A DNA stretch of 64,000 nt, taken from contig NZ_CP109273.1 of NCBI RefSeq assembly GCF_045209745.1, positions 124,001-188,000 on the forward strand. Reading direction: 5' to 3'. The notes below the pieces were generated by a model that saw nothing but the letters and a program-made list of their open reading frames with translations, had not been told where the DNA came from and did not search any database. Each line of letters begins with the position of its first letter. The stretch's first letter is position 1. Made by a program: the position numbers and the translations under genes. Shown here in pieces: positions 44,575 through 53,469 of the stretch. Source of the DNA: Micromonospora sp045209745 (GTDB lineage Bacteria > Actinomycetota > Actinomycetes > Mycobacteriales > Micromonosporaceae).

Positions 44575-45384
44575 ATGATGGGACCGCAGCACGCGCTGTC
44601 CGGCGCGGCGGTGTGGCTGACGGGGTCCTGGGCACTGGACCAGTTCGCCGACTACCACCAGTCGCCACTCGCCTTGGCGGTGGGCACCGCGGTGTGCGCC
44701 GGTGGCGCGCTCTTTCCCGACCTCGACATGTCGGGCAAGGTGACCAAGAACCAGGGTGGGGCCACCGTGGCCCGCACCTTCGGGGTCTTCTCGCTCTTCG
44801 CCGCCGAGGTGATGGAAAAGATCTCCCTGGGGGTCTACTACGCCACGAAGCTCAGCAAGGACCCGCGCCGCAACAACGGGCACCGGACGCTGACACACAC
44901 GCTCCCGTTCACCGTGCTGATCGGCTGGGGCACCACCGCGCTCTGTGCCGCGTACGGCAAGTGGGCGGTCATCACCATCCTGTTCTTCATGTTCGGCCTG
45001 GCCCTGCGCGGGCTGTTCGACAAGTGGGCGGAGCGGGCCGGCTGGGTCATCGTGACCCTCGCGTCGGCCGGGGCGGCCTGGTTCACCTTCGTCAACCTCC
45101 CGGGCGGGCGCGGCTATCCGCTGATCGGCACCGCCCTGGGGGTGGGCTGCTTCGTGCACATCCTCGGCGACATGGTCACCCGAGCCGGCGTGCCGATCCT
45201 CTGGCCGATCCCGATCAAACGGCGGATGTGGATGATGGTCGGTCTGCCGAACAGCATCGCCCTGCGCGTCGGCAGCAAGGCCGAGGTGGTCGGGGTGCGC
45301 ATCGCGCTGACCGTCGTCTCGGCGCTCGCCACCGTCGGCCTGATCGCGCCCTCGGTGCTGAGCCGGTTCGACATCGACGTATGA
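44575..45384 (+). CDS. YdjM-type membrane-bound metal-dependent hydrolase family
   Basis: A 269-residue membrane protein with about six hydrophobic segments. The family motifs are an N-terminal HALSGAAVWL, GALFPDLDMS, and NGHRTLTHTLPF, where spaced His/Asp residues could hold a metal. The name hydrolase rests on these residues and has little experimental support. ATG 44575 is preceded by GGGGAGGGTGAG, a good ribosome site. The next gene starts at an ATGA overlap, giving a two-gene unit with an amidohydrolase. Confidence 0.85.
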   Translation: MMGPQHALSGAAVWLTGSWALDQFADYHQSPLALAVGTAVCAGGALFPDLDMSGKVTKNQGGATVARTFGVFSLFAAEVMEKISLGVYYATKLSKDPRRNNGHRTLTHTLPFTVLIGWGTTALCAAYGKWAVITILFFMFGLALRGLFDKWAERAGWVIVTLASAGAAWFTFVNLPGGRGYPLIGTALGVGCFVHILGDMVTRAGVPILWPIPIKRRMWMMVGLPNSIALRVGSKAEVVGVRIALTVVSALATVGLIAPSVLSRFDIDV

Positions 45385-46289
45385 GCGATCCGGCGCTTGG
45401 GTCACCTCCGGTGGCGGACGCTCAGGTGCCGGCGTTCTGGCACGCGCTGGGGCTGCCCGGGTTGGCCGACGTGCACGTGCATTTCCTACCGCCGCGACTG
45501 CTGCGTCGGGTGTGGGCGTACTTCGACGCGGCGGGGCCGTTGGTCGGCACCGAGTGGCCGATCCGGTACCGGTGCAGCGATGCCGACCGGGTCGCGCACC
45601 TGCGCCGGCTCGGGGTGCGGGCGTTCAGCGCGTTGGCGTACGCCCACCGGCCCGGCATGGCGGCCGAGCTCAACCGCTGGACGCTGGACTTCGCCCGGAC
45701 CACGCCGGGCTGCCTGGCCTCGGCCACCTTCTTCCCCGAGCCCGAGGCCCCCGGGTACGTCGAGGCGGCGCTCGCGGGTGGCGCCCGACTGTTCAAGGTG
45801 CACGTGCAGGTCGGCGGCTTCGCGCCGACCGACCCGGCGTTGGACCCCGTCTGGGGGATGCTGTCCGACGCGGGTGTGCCGGTGGTGGTGCACGCCGGGC
45901 ACGCCCCGGTGGGGACCACGCACACCGGGCCCGACCCGTTCGCCGCTCTCCTCGCCCGCCACCCTCGGCTGACCGCGGTGGTGGCCCACCTCGGCGCCCC
46001 GGACTACCGGGCGTTCCTGGACCTCGCCGAGGCGTACGAGCGGGTTCGGTTGGACACCACCATGGCGTTCACGCCGTTCTTCGACCAGTTCGTTCCCTTC
46101 CCCGCTGACGAGTTGCCCCGGCTGCGCGAGTTGGGGCTGGCCGGCAAGGTGCTGCTGGGCAGCGACTTCCCGAACATCCCCTACCCGTACGCCGACCAAC
46201 TGACCGGGTTGGCCCGGCTGGACCTGGGCGACGACTGGCTGCGCGCGGTCTGCTGGGGCAGCGCCGCCGCCCTGTTCGACCTGTCCTGA
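45381..46289 (+). CDS. Amidohydrolase family protein
   Basis: A 302-residue TIM-barrel metal-dependent hydrolase of the Amidohydro_2 type. The metal ligands of the family are visible: DVHVHF near the start (HxH), FKVHVQVG in the middle, VVVHAGHAP, VAHLGAPD, and LLGSDFPNIPY (the final Asp) near the C-terminus. Substrates of this class range from aromatic acids to lactones; none is indicated here. It begins within the stop of the YdjM-type gene, so the two are coupled. It is followed by the dispersed repeat region. Confidence 0.85.
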   Translation: MSDPALGSPPVADAQVPAFWHALGLPGLADVHVHFLPPRLLRRVWAYFDAAGPLVGTEWPIRYRCSDADRVAHLRRLGVRAFSALAYAHRPGMAAELNRWTLDFARTTPGCLASATFFPEPEAPGYVEAALAGGARLFKVHVQVGGFAPTDPALDPVWGMLSDAGVPVVVHAGHAPVGTTHTGPDPFAALLARHPRLTAVVAHLGAPDYRAFLDLAEAYERVRLDTTMAFTPFFDQFVPFPADELPRLRELGLAGKVLLGSDFPNIPYPYADQLTGLARLDLGDDWLRAVCWGSAAALFDLS

Positions 46290-46440
46290 CGCGCCAGACC
46301 CTGCGCAGCCACGCCGCACCCCCTCCCCCGCTCCCGCCCTCAAGATCGCGCTTGATCCTGAATGTCAACACCGTTGCGTTAGCGTTCGGTTGCTGGGCCA
46401 GGGGGCACGGTGAACTCCCAAACCCAGGTTCGCCACTCCA

Positions 46441-46574
46441 GAGCGCGCCCCGCCCCGCCCCGCCGCGCCCCGCCCCGCCGATCTTCTTGCAGTTTCGGTC
46501 GCCGAGATGCGTGGAATGCCCCCTAAGTCGAGGCAGAAAGTGCAAGATCGCGAGAAAGGGGCGGCCCGGCCCCG
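46441..46574 (-). repeat. Dispersed repeat copy B, uninterrupted
   Basis: Bases 46485-46574 are the exact reverse complement of 29991-30080. Bases 46441-46484 are the GC-rich tail that in copy A lies beyond the IS110 insertion (the first 14 bases, read on the minus strand, are identical to 31460-31473). This is therefore the empty-site version. The preceding 46290-46440 holds no gene. Confidence 0.9.
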
Positions 46575-46608
46575 TCGAGGCGGTACGGGTTGACGGGGCC
46601 GGGCCGCC
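46560..46608. terminator. 17-bp perfect hairpin at the end of repeat copy B
   Basis: The arms 46560-46576 and 46592-46608 are perfectly complementary, with a 15-nt loop. The left arm belongs to the dispersed repeat and the right arm does not. It may end transcription from the amidohydrolase gene 270 bases upstream or insulate the regulator promoter. Confidence 0.55.
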
Positions 46609-46778
46609 TCACGCAATGGCTTGTCCTCGATGTTGTGGTCTCCGCGCGACCACGAGGGGACTCTTTCCGGGATCGAGCGCGATCATGCTGTCGTCCCGCC
46701 CGAGGGCACGCGGGACGCGACGCGAGGCGGGCGCGGTCACCCCGCGCAGAGCATCGACTCCTTTTTCGACATCGGCTA

Positions 46779-46808
46779 TTGACGTCGCCGTAACAGGCGG
46801 CCTAGCGT
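46779..46808 (+). promoter_or_regulatory. Promoter of the LacI regulator operon
   Basis: TTGACG (46779-46784) and TAGCGT (46803-46808) are separated by 18 bases, a good match to the main actinobacterial promoter class. The two operator half-boxes begin four bases downstream. Confidence 0.65.
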
Positions 46809-46811
46809 CTG

Positions 46812-46838
46812 TCGAACCGCTTCGTCGAAGCGTTTCGA
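46812..46838 (+). promoter_or_regulatory. Two adjacent LacI-type operators
   Basis: TCGAAGCGTTTCGA (46825-46838) is a near-perfect 14-bp palindrome with the central CG of LacI-family operators. TCGAACCGCTTCGT (46812-46825) is a weaker, directly abutting copy. They overlap the expected transcription start, so the divergently named target is this regulator itself and probably the operon behind it. Confidence 0.75.
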
Positions 46839-46883
46839 CGATCATGCGGGAGCGATCCCATGCCAGACCGGAGGAGGTGCGCG

Positions 46884-47942
46884 GTGGCCACCATGCACGA
46901 CGTCGCCCGCCTCGCGCAGGTCTCGGTCAGCACCGTCTCGTACGTGCTCACCGGCACCCGGCCGATCTCGCAGGCCACTCGGAACAAGGTGCTCGCCGCG
47001 ATGGCCGAGCTCGACTACCAGCCCAACGCGATGGCCCGTGGCCTGGCCAGCCGGCGCAGCCGCATCCTCGGCCTGCTGATGCCGATGGACGAGCGCGGCC
47101 TCGGCGCCACCGAAACCGCCTTCGTCACCGGTGCCGCCGCCGCGGCCAGCGCCGCCGGCTACCACCTGGTGCTCTCGCCGGTCGGCGGCGGCGACCTCGA
47201 CGACCTGCGCCGGCTGGCCAGCCAGCGAATGCTCGACGGCGTCGTGCTGATGGAGGTGCAGCTGGCCGACGAACGGGTCACCGTGCTCCAGGAGGCCGGC
47301 GTGCCGCTGGTGCTGATCGGCCGCACCGGCGACGCCAGCACGCTCTCCTACGTCGACATCGACTTCGACCAGACCGTCCGGGAGGCCGTCGCGCACCTGG
47401 TCGGCCTCGGGCACCGGCAGATCGTCTACGTCAACCACTCGGCCGCCACGCTGGCCAGTGGTTACGGGCCAGCGCTGCGTACCCGTGATGCCTTTGCCGC
47501 GGCGATGACCGGGCACGGCCTGGACCCGGTGATGATCGCGGCCGAGGACAGCGCCGCTGGCGGGCGCGCCGCTCTGGCCAGCGCGTTCGTGCAGGCCCCG
47601 GAGCTGACCGCCGTGCTGGCCATGAACGAGTCCGCGATCTTCGGCATCCTCGGCGAGCTGACCGGCCGTGGTTTGTCGGTGCCCGACGACGTCTCCGTCG
47701 TCTCGATGGTCACCTCGCCGCAGGTCGCCGAACTGGCCACCCCGGCGCTGACCGCGATGACGTCACCCGGCTCGGCGCTCGGTCGGATCGCGATCGAGGC
47801 GCTGGTGCGCCACCTCGATGGCCCCGGCGACCACCGCCACCAGCAACTGCTGCCGTGCGCGCTGGAGATCCGGGGATCAACCGCCGCGCCCCGGCGGCCG
47901 GCAGGGGCCACCTCCGGTCCACCGTCGGCCGACGGGGGCTGA
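46884..47942 (+). CDS. LacI-family transcriptional repressor of the alpha-xyloside operon
   Basis: A 352-residue regulator. Residues 1-60 hold the LacI helix-turn-helix (MHDVARLAQVSVSTVSYVLTG) and hinge (NAMARGLASRRS); the rest is a periplasmic-binding-protein-like effector domain (LGLLMPMDERGLGATETAFV, GHRQIVYVN). GTG 46884 was chosen because AGGAGGT ends six bases upstream. It is the first gene before the binding protein, permeases and glycosidases, so it most likely senses the oligosaccharide they handle. Its operators differ from the CebR boxes at 6.8-7.4 kb, so it is a separate regulon. Confidence 0.9.
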   Translation: MATMHDVARLAQVSVSTVSYVLTGTRPISQATRNKVLAAMAELDYQPNAMARGLASRRSRILGLLMPMDERGLGATETAFVTGAAAAASAAGYHLVLSPVGGGDLDDLRRLASQRMLDGVVLMEVQLADERVTVLQEAGVPLVLIGRTGDASTLSYVDIDFDQTVREAVAHLVGLGHRQIVYVNHSAATLASGYGPALRTRDAFAAAMTGHGLDPVMIAAEDSAAGGRAALASAFVQAPELTAVLAMNESAIFGILGELTGRGLSVPDDVSVVSMVTSPQVAELATPALTAMTSPGSALGRIAIEALVRHLDGPGDHRHQQLLPCALEIRGSTAAPRRPAGATSGPPSADGG

Positions 47943-48026
47943 CCAGCGAAAACAGCCCGCCGCCGCGCGGCAACGCGACGACGGGCCAGTGAAGTACCGG
48001 CTAGATACTCAACGAGGAGGATTCTA

Positions 48027-49331
48027 ATGCAGCGATTCCGCCGGCTCGTCGCCGCGATCGCCCTGGCGGCGACCGCGACGACCACCATGGCCGCCTGCGG
48101 CGGTGGTGACAGTGGGGACGACAGCGGGGCCAAGACCCTCAAGCTCTGGCACTACGAGAGCGAAAACAGTGCCATGGGGGTCGGCTGGAACCGGGCGATC
48201 GAGATCTTCAAGGCCGAGCACCCGGGCGTCGAGGTGCGCTTCGAGCGCAAGGCGTTCGAGCAGATCCAGCAGAACGCCGGCATGATCATCAACTCGTCCG
48301 AGGGCCCGGACATCATGGAGTACAACAAGGGCAACGCGACCGCCGGTCTGCTCTCCTCCCAGGGCCTGCTCGCCGACCTGAGCACCGAGGCCGACAAGCG
48401 CGGCTGGGCCGGCAAGCTCAGCCCCAGCCTGCAGACCACCGCCCGTTACAGTGACAAGGGCGTGATGGGCTCGGGCAAGTGGTTCGGCGTGCCAAACTAC
48501 GGCGAATACGTGACGGTCTACTACAACAAGGACCTCTTTCAGCAGAACGGCGTCAAGGTTCCGACCACGCTGGCCGAGATGACCGCCGCGATGGACACCT
48601 TCGTCGGCAAGGGCGTCACCCCGTTGGGCATGGCCGGTGCCGAATACCCGGCTGGCCAGCTCTTCTACCAGCTGGCACTGGCCAAGGCAGACCGGCAGTT
48701 CGTGGACAACTACCAGCTCTACAAGAGCCCGGTGGACTTCAAGGCCGACCCGCTGAAGTACGGCGCGGACACCTTCGCCGAGTGGGTGAGGAAGGGCTAC
48801 GTCGCCAAGGACTCGGCAAGCCTCAAGGCCGAGGACATGGGCACCGCGTTCATCGGCGGCAAGGTTCCGATGATCGTCTCGGGCAGCTGGTGGTACGGCC
48901 GGTTCAAGACCGAGATGAAGGCCAACTGGGACACCTTCCTCTTCCCCGGCAACACCATGCAGCTCGGCTCCTCCGGCAACCTCTGGGTGGTCCCGGAGAA
49001 CAGCAAGGCCAAGAGCCTGGCGTACGACTTCATCGACATCACCCTGCGTCCGGAGATCCAGGACCTGATCGGCAACAGCGGCGGGATCCCGGTCGCCGGT
49101 GACCCGGCGAAGATCAGCGACCCGAAGGACCGCAAGCTGATCGAGGACTTCAACACGGTCAGCAAGCAGGACGGGCTGGCCTTCTACCCGGACTGGCCGG
49201 TGCCCGGCTACTACGACGTGCTGGTCGGCGGCTTCCAGGGCCTGATCAATGGGTCCAAGTCGCCCGACCAGGTCCTCGACTCGATCGCCAAACCGTACGC
49301 CGAAGGCGTCAAGGAGATCACCGGCAAGTGA
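48027..49331 (+). CDS. Carbohydrate-binding lipoprotein of ABC importer
   Basis: A 434-residue extracellular solute-binding protein of the family 1 type. The signal peptide ends in lipobox MAAC with Cys24. The body has LKLWHYESENSAMGVGWNRAIEIFKAEHPGVEV, typical of sugar-binding proteins, and GGKVPMIVSGSWWYG. AGGAGG lies seven bases before ATG 48027. It lies 84 bases behind the regulator and directly ahead of the two permeases. Substrate is inferred from the glycosidases downstream: an alpha-xylosyl/beta-glucosyl oligosaccharide. Confidence 0.9.
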   Translation: MQRFRRLVAAIALAATATTTMAACGGGDSGDDSGAKTLKLWHYESENSAMGVGWNRAIEIFKAEHPGVEVRFERKAFEQIQQNAGMIINSSEGPDIMEYNKGNATAGLLSSQGLLADLSTEADKRGWAGKLSPSLQTTARYSDKGVMGSGKWFGVPNYGEYVTVYYNKDLFQQNGVKVPTTLAEMTAAMDTFVGKGVTPLGMAGAEYPAGQLFYQLALAKADRQFVDNYQLYKSPVDFKADPLKYGADTFAEWVRKGYVAKDSASLKAEDMGTAFIGGKVPMIVSGSWWYGRFKTEMKANWDTFLFPGNTMQLGSSGNLWVVPENSKAKSLAYDFIDITLRPEIQDLIGNSGGIPVAGDPAKISDPKDRKLIEDFNTVSKQDGLAFYPDWPVPGYYDVLVGGFQGLINGSKSPDQVLDSIAKPYAEGVKEITGK

Positions 49332-49389
49332 CACGGCGAGCGGCGGGCGCGACCGGCGCGCCCGTCCGCCCCGCCGGGAAGGATCTTCC

Positions 49390-50358
49390 ATGGCAGTCTC
49401 CGAGACCCTCGCCACCGCACAGCCGGCGGCGACCCCGACCCTGCCGACGCCCAGCCGCAGAGGTCGCGGCCGCAACGCGGCGTACTGGCTCTACCTGCTT
49501 CCCGGAGCAGTGCTCTTCGTCCTGGTCATCGGCGCACCGCTGGTCGGCACCCTCTACCTGTCGCTGACCAAGTGGTCCGGCATCGGCGACCCCACCTGGG
49601 TCGGCCTGGACAACTACCAGCACCTGCTGCACGACGACGTGTTCTGGGCGTCGTTCCGCAACACCGTCGCGATGCTCGTCGCGATGGTGGTGGCGCCCAC
49701 CCTGCTCGGGCTGTTGCTCGCCGCGGTGCTCTTCGACGTCATCGGTCGCCGGTTCAAGCCCCGCACCGCCGCCGCGCTGCGGGCCGCGTTCTACCTCCCG
49801 CAGGTGCTGCCGGTCGTGGTGGCCGGCATCGTCTGGGGCTGGATCCTGCGCCCCGACGGGGCGTTCAACAGCCTGCTCGACGCGGTCGGTCTCGGCGCGC
49901 TGCGCCACGACTGGCTCGGCGACCCGGACACTGCCCTGCCGGCCGTGATGGCGGTGATGATCTGGGTACAGATCGGCTACCCCGTGGTCGTCTTCATGGC
50001 GGCGCTACAGCGGGTCGACCCCGAGTTGTACGAGGCGGCCGAGGTCGACGGCGCGAACTGGGTCCACCGGTTCCGGGCGATCACCCTTGCGCAGATCCGG
50101 CCGGAAACCTTCGTGGTGGCCCTGACCTGCACCATCGCCGCGCTGAAGGTGTTCGGGCCGATCTTCGCCCTGACCCGGGGCGGCCCGGAGAACGCCACCA
50201 ACGTGCCGTCCTACTTCGCGTACTACACGTTCTTCAAGAAGCTCCAGGTCGGCTACGGCTCCGCGATCTCCACCGTGCTGACACTGATCATCGTTGTGGT
50301 GGCCGTGGTCTTCATCTGGATGCAGGCCCGCAGCGAGCGCCGGGACCAGGGGTTCTGA
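49390..50358 (+). CDS. Sugar ABC importer permease 1
   Basis: A 322-residue MalF-type permease with six segments after a 30-residue polar tail. The EAA loop reads DPELYEAAEVDGANWVHRFRAITL. ATG 49390 follows GGAAGGA by five bases; an earlier in-frame start would run through the previous gene. No ATPase gene is in the operon, so a shared MsiK-type ATPase is expected. Confidence 0.9.
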   Translation: MAVSETLATAQPAATPTLPTPSRRGRGRNAAYWLYLLPGAVLFVLVIGAPLVGTLYLSLTKWSGIGDPTWVGLDNYQHLLHDDVFWASFRNTVAMLVAMVVAPTLLGLLLAAVLFDVIGRRFKPRTAAALRAAFYLPQVLPVVVAGIVWGWILRPDGAFNSLLDAVGLGALRHDWLGDPDTALPAVMAVMIWVQIGYPVVVFMAALQRVDPELYEAAEVDGANWVHRFRAITLAQIRPETFVVALTCTIAALKVFGPIFALTRGGPENATNVPSYFAYYTFFKKLQVGYGSAISTVLTLIIVVVAVVFIWMQARSERRDQGF

Positions 50359-50359
50359 C

Positions 50360-51241
50360 ATGGTGGTCACGATGACTCCGGCCCCCGCGCCGGCCCGCCG
50401 ACACGTACGCGATCGGCACCACCGGGGCGTCAGCCGCTGGGTCGTGCTCACCCTGGTCGTCCTCGGCGCGCTGGTCATGCTGGTGCCGTTCGCGTTCATG
50501 CTGCTCAACGCGTTCAAGTCGCCCGGTGACTACTCGTCAGCTGGCCCGCTGAGCTGGCCGACGGAGTTCTATGCCAAGGGTCTGCGGACGTACTGGACCG
50601 AGGTGAACTTCCCGCTCAAGCTCTGGAACTCGACTCTCATCGCCGGCTCCGTGGCGGTGCTCGGCGTCGCCGTGTCACTGCTCAACGCGTACGCCCTGGG
50701 CATCGGCCGGGTCCGTGGCCGGCTCTGGATCGTCGGTCTCTTCCTGCTGGCCAACATGCTGCCGCAGGAGGCGCTGATCTACCCGCTGTACTACGTCGCG
50801 AAGCAGGTCGGTCTCTACAACACCCAGCTCTCGGTGATCATCATCTTCACCGTGATCCAGAGCGCGTTCGGCACCTACCTGCTCGCCTCGGTGCTGGGCA
50901 CGTTCCCGCGCTCGCTGCTCGAGGCCGCGGCGCTGGACGGCGCCGGCAAGTGGACGGTGCTGTGGCGGGTGGTCTTCCCCAACCTGCGGCCCACCCTCGC
51001 GGTGCTGCTCATCTTCTTCTTCATCTGGACGTGGAACGAGTTCCTCATCCCGCTGGTCATGCTGATCGACAACCAGACGCAGACCATCCCGGTGGCGCTC
51101 GCATCGCTGCAGGGCGACCGGCTGATGGACGCTCCGACCACCAACGCCGGGTCTCTGATCAGCCTGGTGCCGGCCATCCTCTTCTTCCTCATCTTCCAGC
51201 GCACTCTGGCGCGCGGCATCACGGCAGGAGCCGAGAAGTGA
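50360..51241 (+). CDS. Sugar ABC importer permease 2
   Basis: A 293-residue MalG-type permease. The EAA loop is PRSLLEAAALDGAGKWTVLWRVVFP, and the C-terminus FQRTLARGITAGAEK is conserved. It begins one base after the stop of permease 1. Its own stop overlaps the start of the alpha-xylosidase by four bases (GTGA), so transport and hydrolysis are translationally linked. Confidence 0.9.
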   Translation: MVVTMTPAPAPARRHVRDRHHRGVSRWVVLTLVVLGALVMLVPFAFMLLNAFKSPGDYSSAGPLSWPTEFYAKGLRTYWTEVNFPLKLWNSTLIAGSVAVLGVAVSLLNAYALGIGRVRGRLWIVGLFLLANMLPQEALIYPLYYVAKQVGLYNTQLSVIIIFTVIQSAFGTYLLASVLGTFPRSLLEAAALDGAGKWTVLWRVVFPNLRPTLAVLLIFFFIWTWNEFLIPLVMLIDNQTQTIPVALASLQGDRLMDAPTTNAGSLISLVPAILFFLIFQRTLARGITAGAEK

Positions 51242-53469
51242 AGTTCACCGACGGGTACTGGCAGATGCGCCCCGGTGTCAGTGTCCTACGCCCCGCCACC
51301 GTCGAGTCGGTCGAGCCGGACGAGCGCGGCTTCACCGTCTTCGCCCCGACCGGTCCGATCAGCGGACGCGGCGACACCCTCAACCGGCCCCTGGTCACCG
51401 CCCGGTACTTCTCCCCCGCCCCCGGCATCATCGGGGTGACCATCGCCCACCACACCGGCGGGCTGCCCCGCGAGCCGCACTTCGGGCTGAGCACCGACGA
51501 GACGCGCCCGGTCACCGTCGACATCACCGGGATCAGCGCGACGCTGACCAGCGGTGAGCTGACCGCGCGGGTCGCGCTCGTCGACGGGTGGCGGGTCGAA
51601 TTCATGCACGGCGACCGGCTGGTCACCGCGTCCACCGCTCGCAGCGTCGGCGTCGTCACCGACGCCGAGGGTCGCCGGCACGTGCACGAGCGGCTCGCTC
51701 TCGGCGTCGGTGAGACGGTGTACGGGTTGGGCGAGCGCTTCGGCCCGTTCGTCAAGAACGGACAGACCGTCGACATCTGGAACGCCGACGGCGGCACCGC
51801 CAGCGAGCAGGCGTACAAGAACGTGCCGTTCTACCTGAGCAGCGCGGGCTACGGGGTGTTCGTGGACCACCCGGAGCACGTGTCGTTCGAGGTCGGCTCC
51901 GAGGTCGTCACGCAGACCCAGTTCAGCGTCGAGGGGCAGTCGCTCACCTACTACGTCATCGACGGGCCTACCCCGAAGGACGTGCTGCGCCGCTACACCG
52001 CGCTCACCGGCCGGCCGGCCCGGATCCCCGCCTGGTCGTACGGGCTGTGGCTGTCCACCTCGTTCACCACCTCGTACGACGAGAAGACCGTGACCGAGTT
52101 CGTCGACGGGATGGCCGAGCGCGGGCTGCCGCTGTCGGTCTTCCACTTCGACTGCTTCTGGATGCGCCAATTCCACTGGGTCGACTTCGTCTGGGACCCG
52201 GAGACCTTCCCCGATCCCGAGGGGATGCTGCGCCGGCTGCACGAGCGGGACCTGAAGGTGTGCGTCTGGATCAACCCGTACATCGCGCAGCGCTCGTACC
52301 TCTTCGAGGAGGGCCGCCAGGCCGGTTACCTGGTGCGCAACCCCGACGGGTCGGTCTGGCAGTGGGACAAGTGGCAGGCCGGCATGGCGCTGGTCGACTT
52401 CACCAACCCGGACGCGGCCCGCTGGTTCACCAGCAAGCTCAAGGCGCTGCTGGACATGGGCGTCGACTGCTTCAAGACCGACTTCGGTGAGCGCATTCCG
52501 ACCGACGTGGTGTGGCACGACGGTTCGGACCCGCAGCGGATGCACAACTACTACTCCTACCTCTACAACAAGGCGGTCTTCGAGCTGCTCGAGACCGAGC
52601 GCGGGCAGGGCGAGGCGGTGCTGTTCGCCCGCTCGGCCACCACCGGCGGGCAGCAGTTCCCGGTGCACTGGGGTGGCGACTGCGAGTCGACGTTCGTCGC
52701 GATGGCCGAGTCACTGCGCGGCGGGTTGTCCCTGGCCGCATCCGGCTTCGGCTACTGGAGCCACGACATCGGCGGCTTCGAGGGCACCCCCGACCCGGCG
52801 GTGTTCAAGCGGTGGATCGCCTTCGGGCTGCTCTCGTCGCACTCCCGGCTGCACGGTTCCGGCTCGTACCGGGTGCCGTGGGCGTACGACGAGGAGTCCG
52901 TCGACGTGCTGCGGCAGTTCACCCAGCTCAAACTCGGACTGATGCCGTACCTGGCGGCCGCCGCGCAGGAGGCGCACCGCGACGGGACGCCGATGATGCG
53001 GCCGATGATCGTGGAGTTCCCGGACGACCCGGCCGCGGCGCACCTGGACCGGCAGTACATGCTCGGCCCCGACGTGCTGGTCGCTCCGGTGTTCAGCGCC
53101 GACGGCGACGTCACCTACTACGTACCCGCCGGCACCTGGACGCACCTGATCACCGGCGCGCACGTCACCGGCCCGGCGTGGATCACCGAGAAGCACGGAT
53201 TCGACAGCCTGCCGGTGCTGGCACGGCCCGGCGCGGTCATCCCGTTCGGCTCCCGCAACGACCGACCGGACTACGAGTGGGCCGACGATGTGCGGCTGCG
53301 GCTGTACGCACCGGCCGAGGGGCAGCGGACCCGGGTACGGGTACCGTCACCCGGGGACGGGCCGGGCGCCGAGTTCGACGTGCGCTACGAGGGTGGGACG
53401 GCCAGTGCCAAGCTGGTCGCCGGCACCTCGACGGGCTACATCTGCGAGATCCAGGGGACTGAACGATGA
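51238..53469 (+). CDS. yicI: GH31 alpha-xylosidase (YicI type)
   Basis: A 743-residue cytoplasmic GH31 enzyme. After an N-terminal beta-sandwich (about 1-240) the barrel contains FHFDCFWMR, the catalytic nucleophile Asp415 in CFKTDFGER and acid/base Asp481 in VHWGGDCEST. The sequence KTDFGE, rather than the W-x-D-M-N-E of alpha-glucosidases, is the alpha-xylosidase signature of YicI-like enzymes. It removes terminal alpha-xylosyl residues such as those of xyloglucan oligosaccharides (isoprimeverose). GTG 51238 has AGGAG eight bases upstream. Confidence 0.92.
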   Translation: MKFTDGYWQMRPGVSVLRPATVESVEPDERGFTVFAPTGPISGRGDTLNRPLVTARYFSPAPGIIGVTIAHHTGGLPREPHFGLSTDETRPVTVDITGISATLTSGELTARVALVDGWRVEFMHGDRLVTASTARSVGVVTDAEGRRHVHERLALGVGETVYGLGERFGPFVKNGQTVDIWNADGGTASEQAYKNVPFYLSSAGYGVFVDHPEHVSFEVGSEVVTQTQFSVEGQSLTYYVIDGPTPKDVLRRYTALTGRPARIPAWSYGLWLSTSFTTSYDEKTVTEFVDGMAERGLPLSVFHFDCFWMRQFHWVDFVWDPETFPDPEGMLRRLHERDLKVCVWINPYIAQRSYLFEEGRQAGYLVRNPDGSVWQWDKWQAGMALVDFTNPDAARWFTSKLKALLDMGVDCFKTDFGERIPTDVVWHDGSDPQRMHNYYSYLYNKAVFELLETERGQGEAVLFARSATTGGQQFPVHWGGDCESTFVAMAESLRGGLSLAASGFGYWSHDIGGFEGTPDPAVFKRWIAFGLLSSHSRLHGSGSYRVPWAYDEESVDVLRQFTQLKLGLMPYLAAAAQEAHRDGTPMMRPMIVEFPDDPAAAHLDRQYMLGPDVLVAPVFSADGDVTYYVPAGTWTHLITGAHVTGPAWITEKHGFDSLPVLARPGAVIPFGSRNDRPDYEWADDVRLRLYAPAEGQRTRVRVPSPGDGPGAEFDVRYEGGTASAKLVAGTSTGYICEIQGTER

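Noticed and set aside
44455..45405. Minus-strand frame opposite the YdjM-type gene
   Set aside because: Composition is typical of antisense to a GC-rich gene and shows no family motif.
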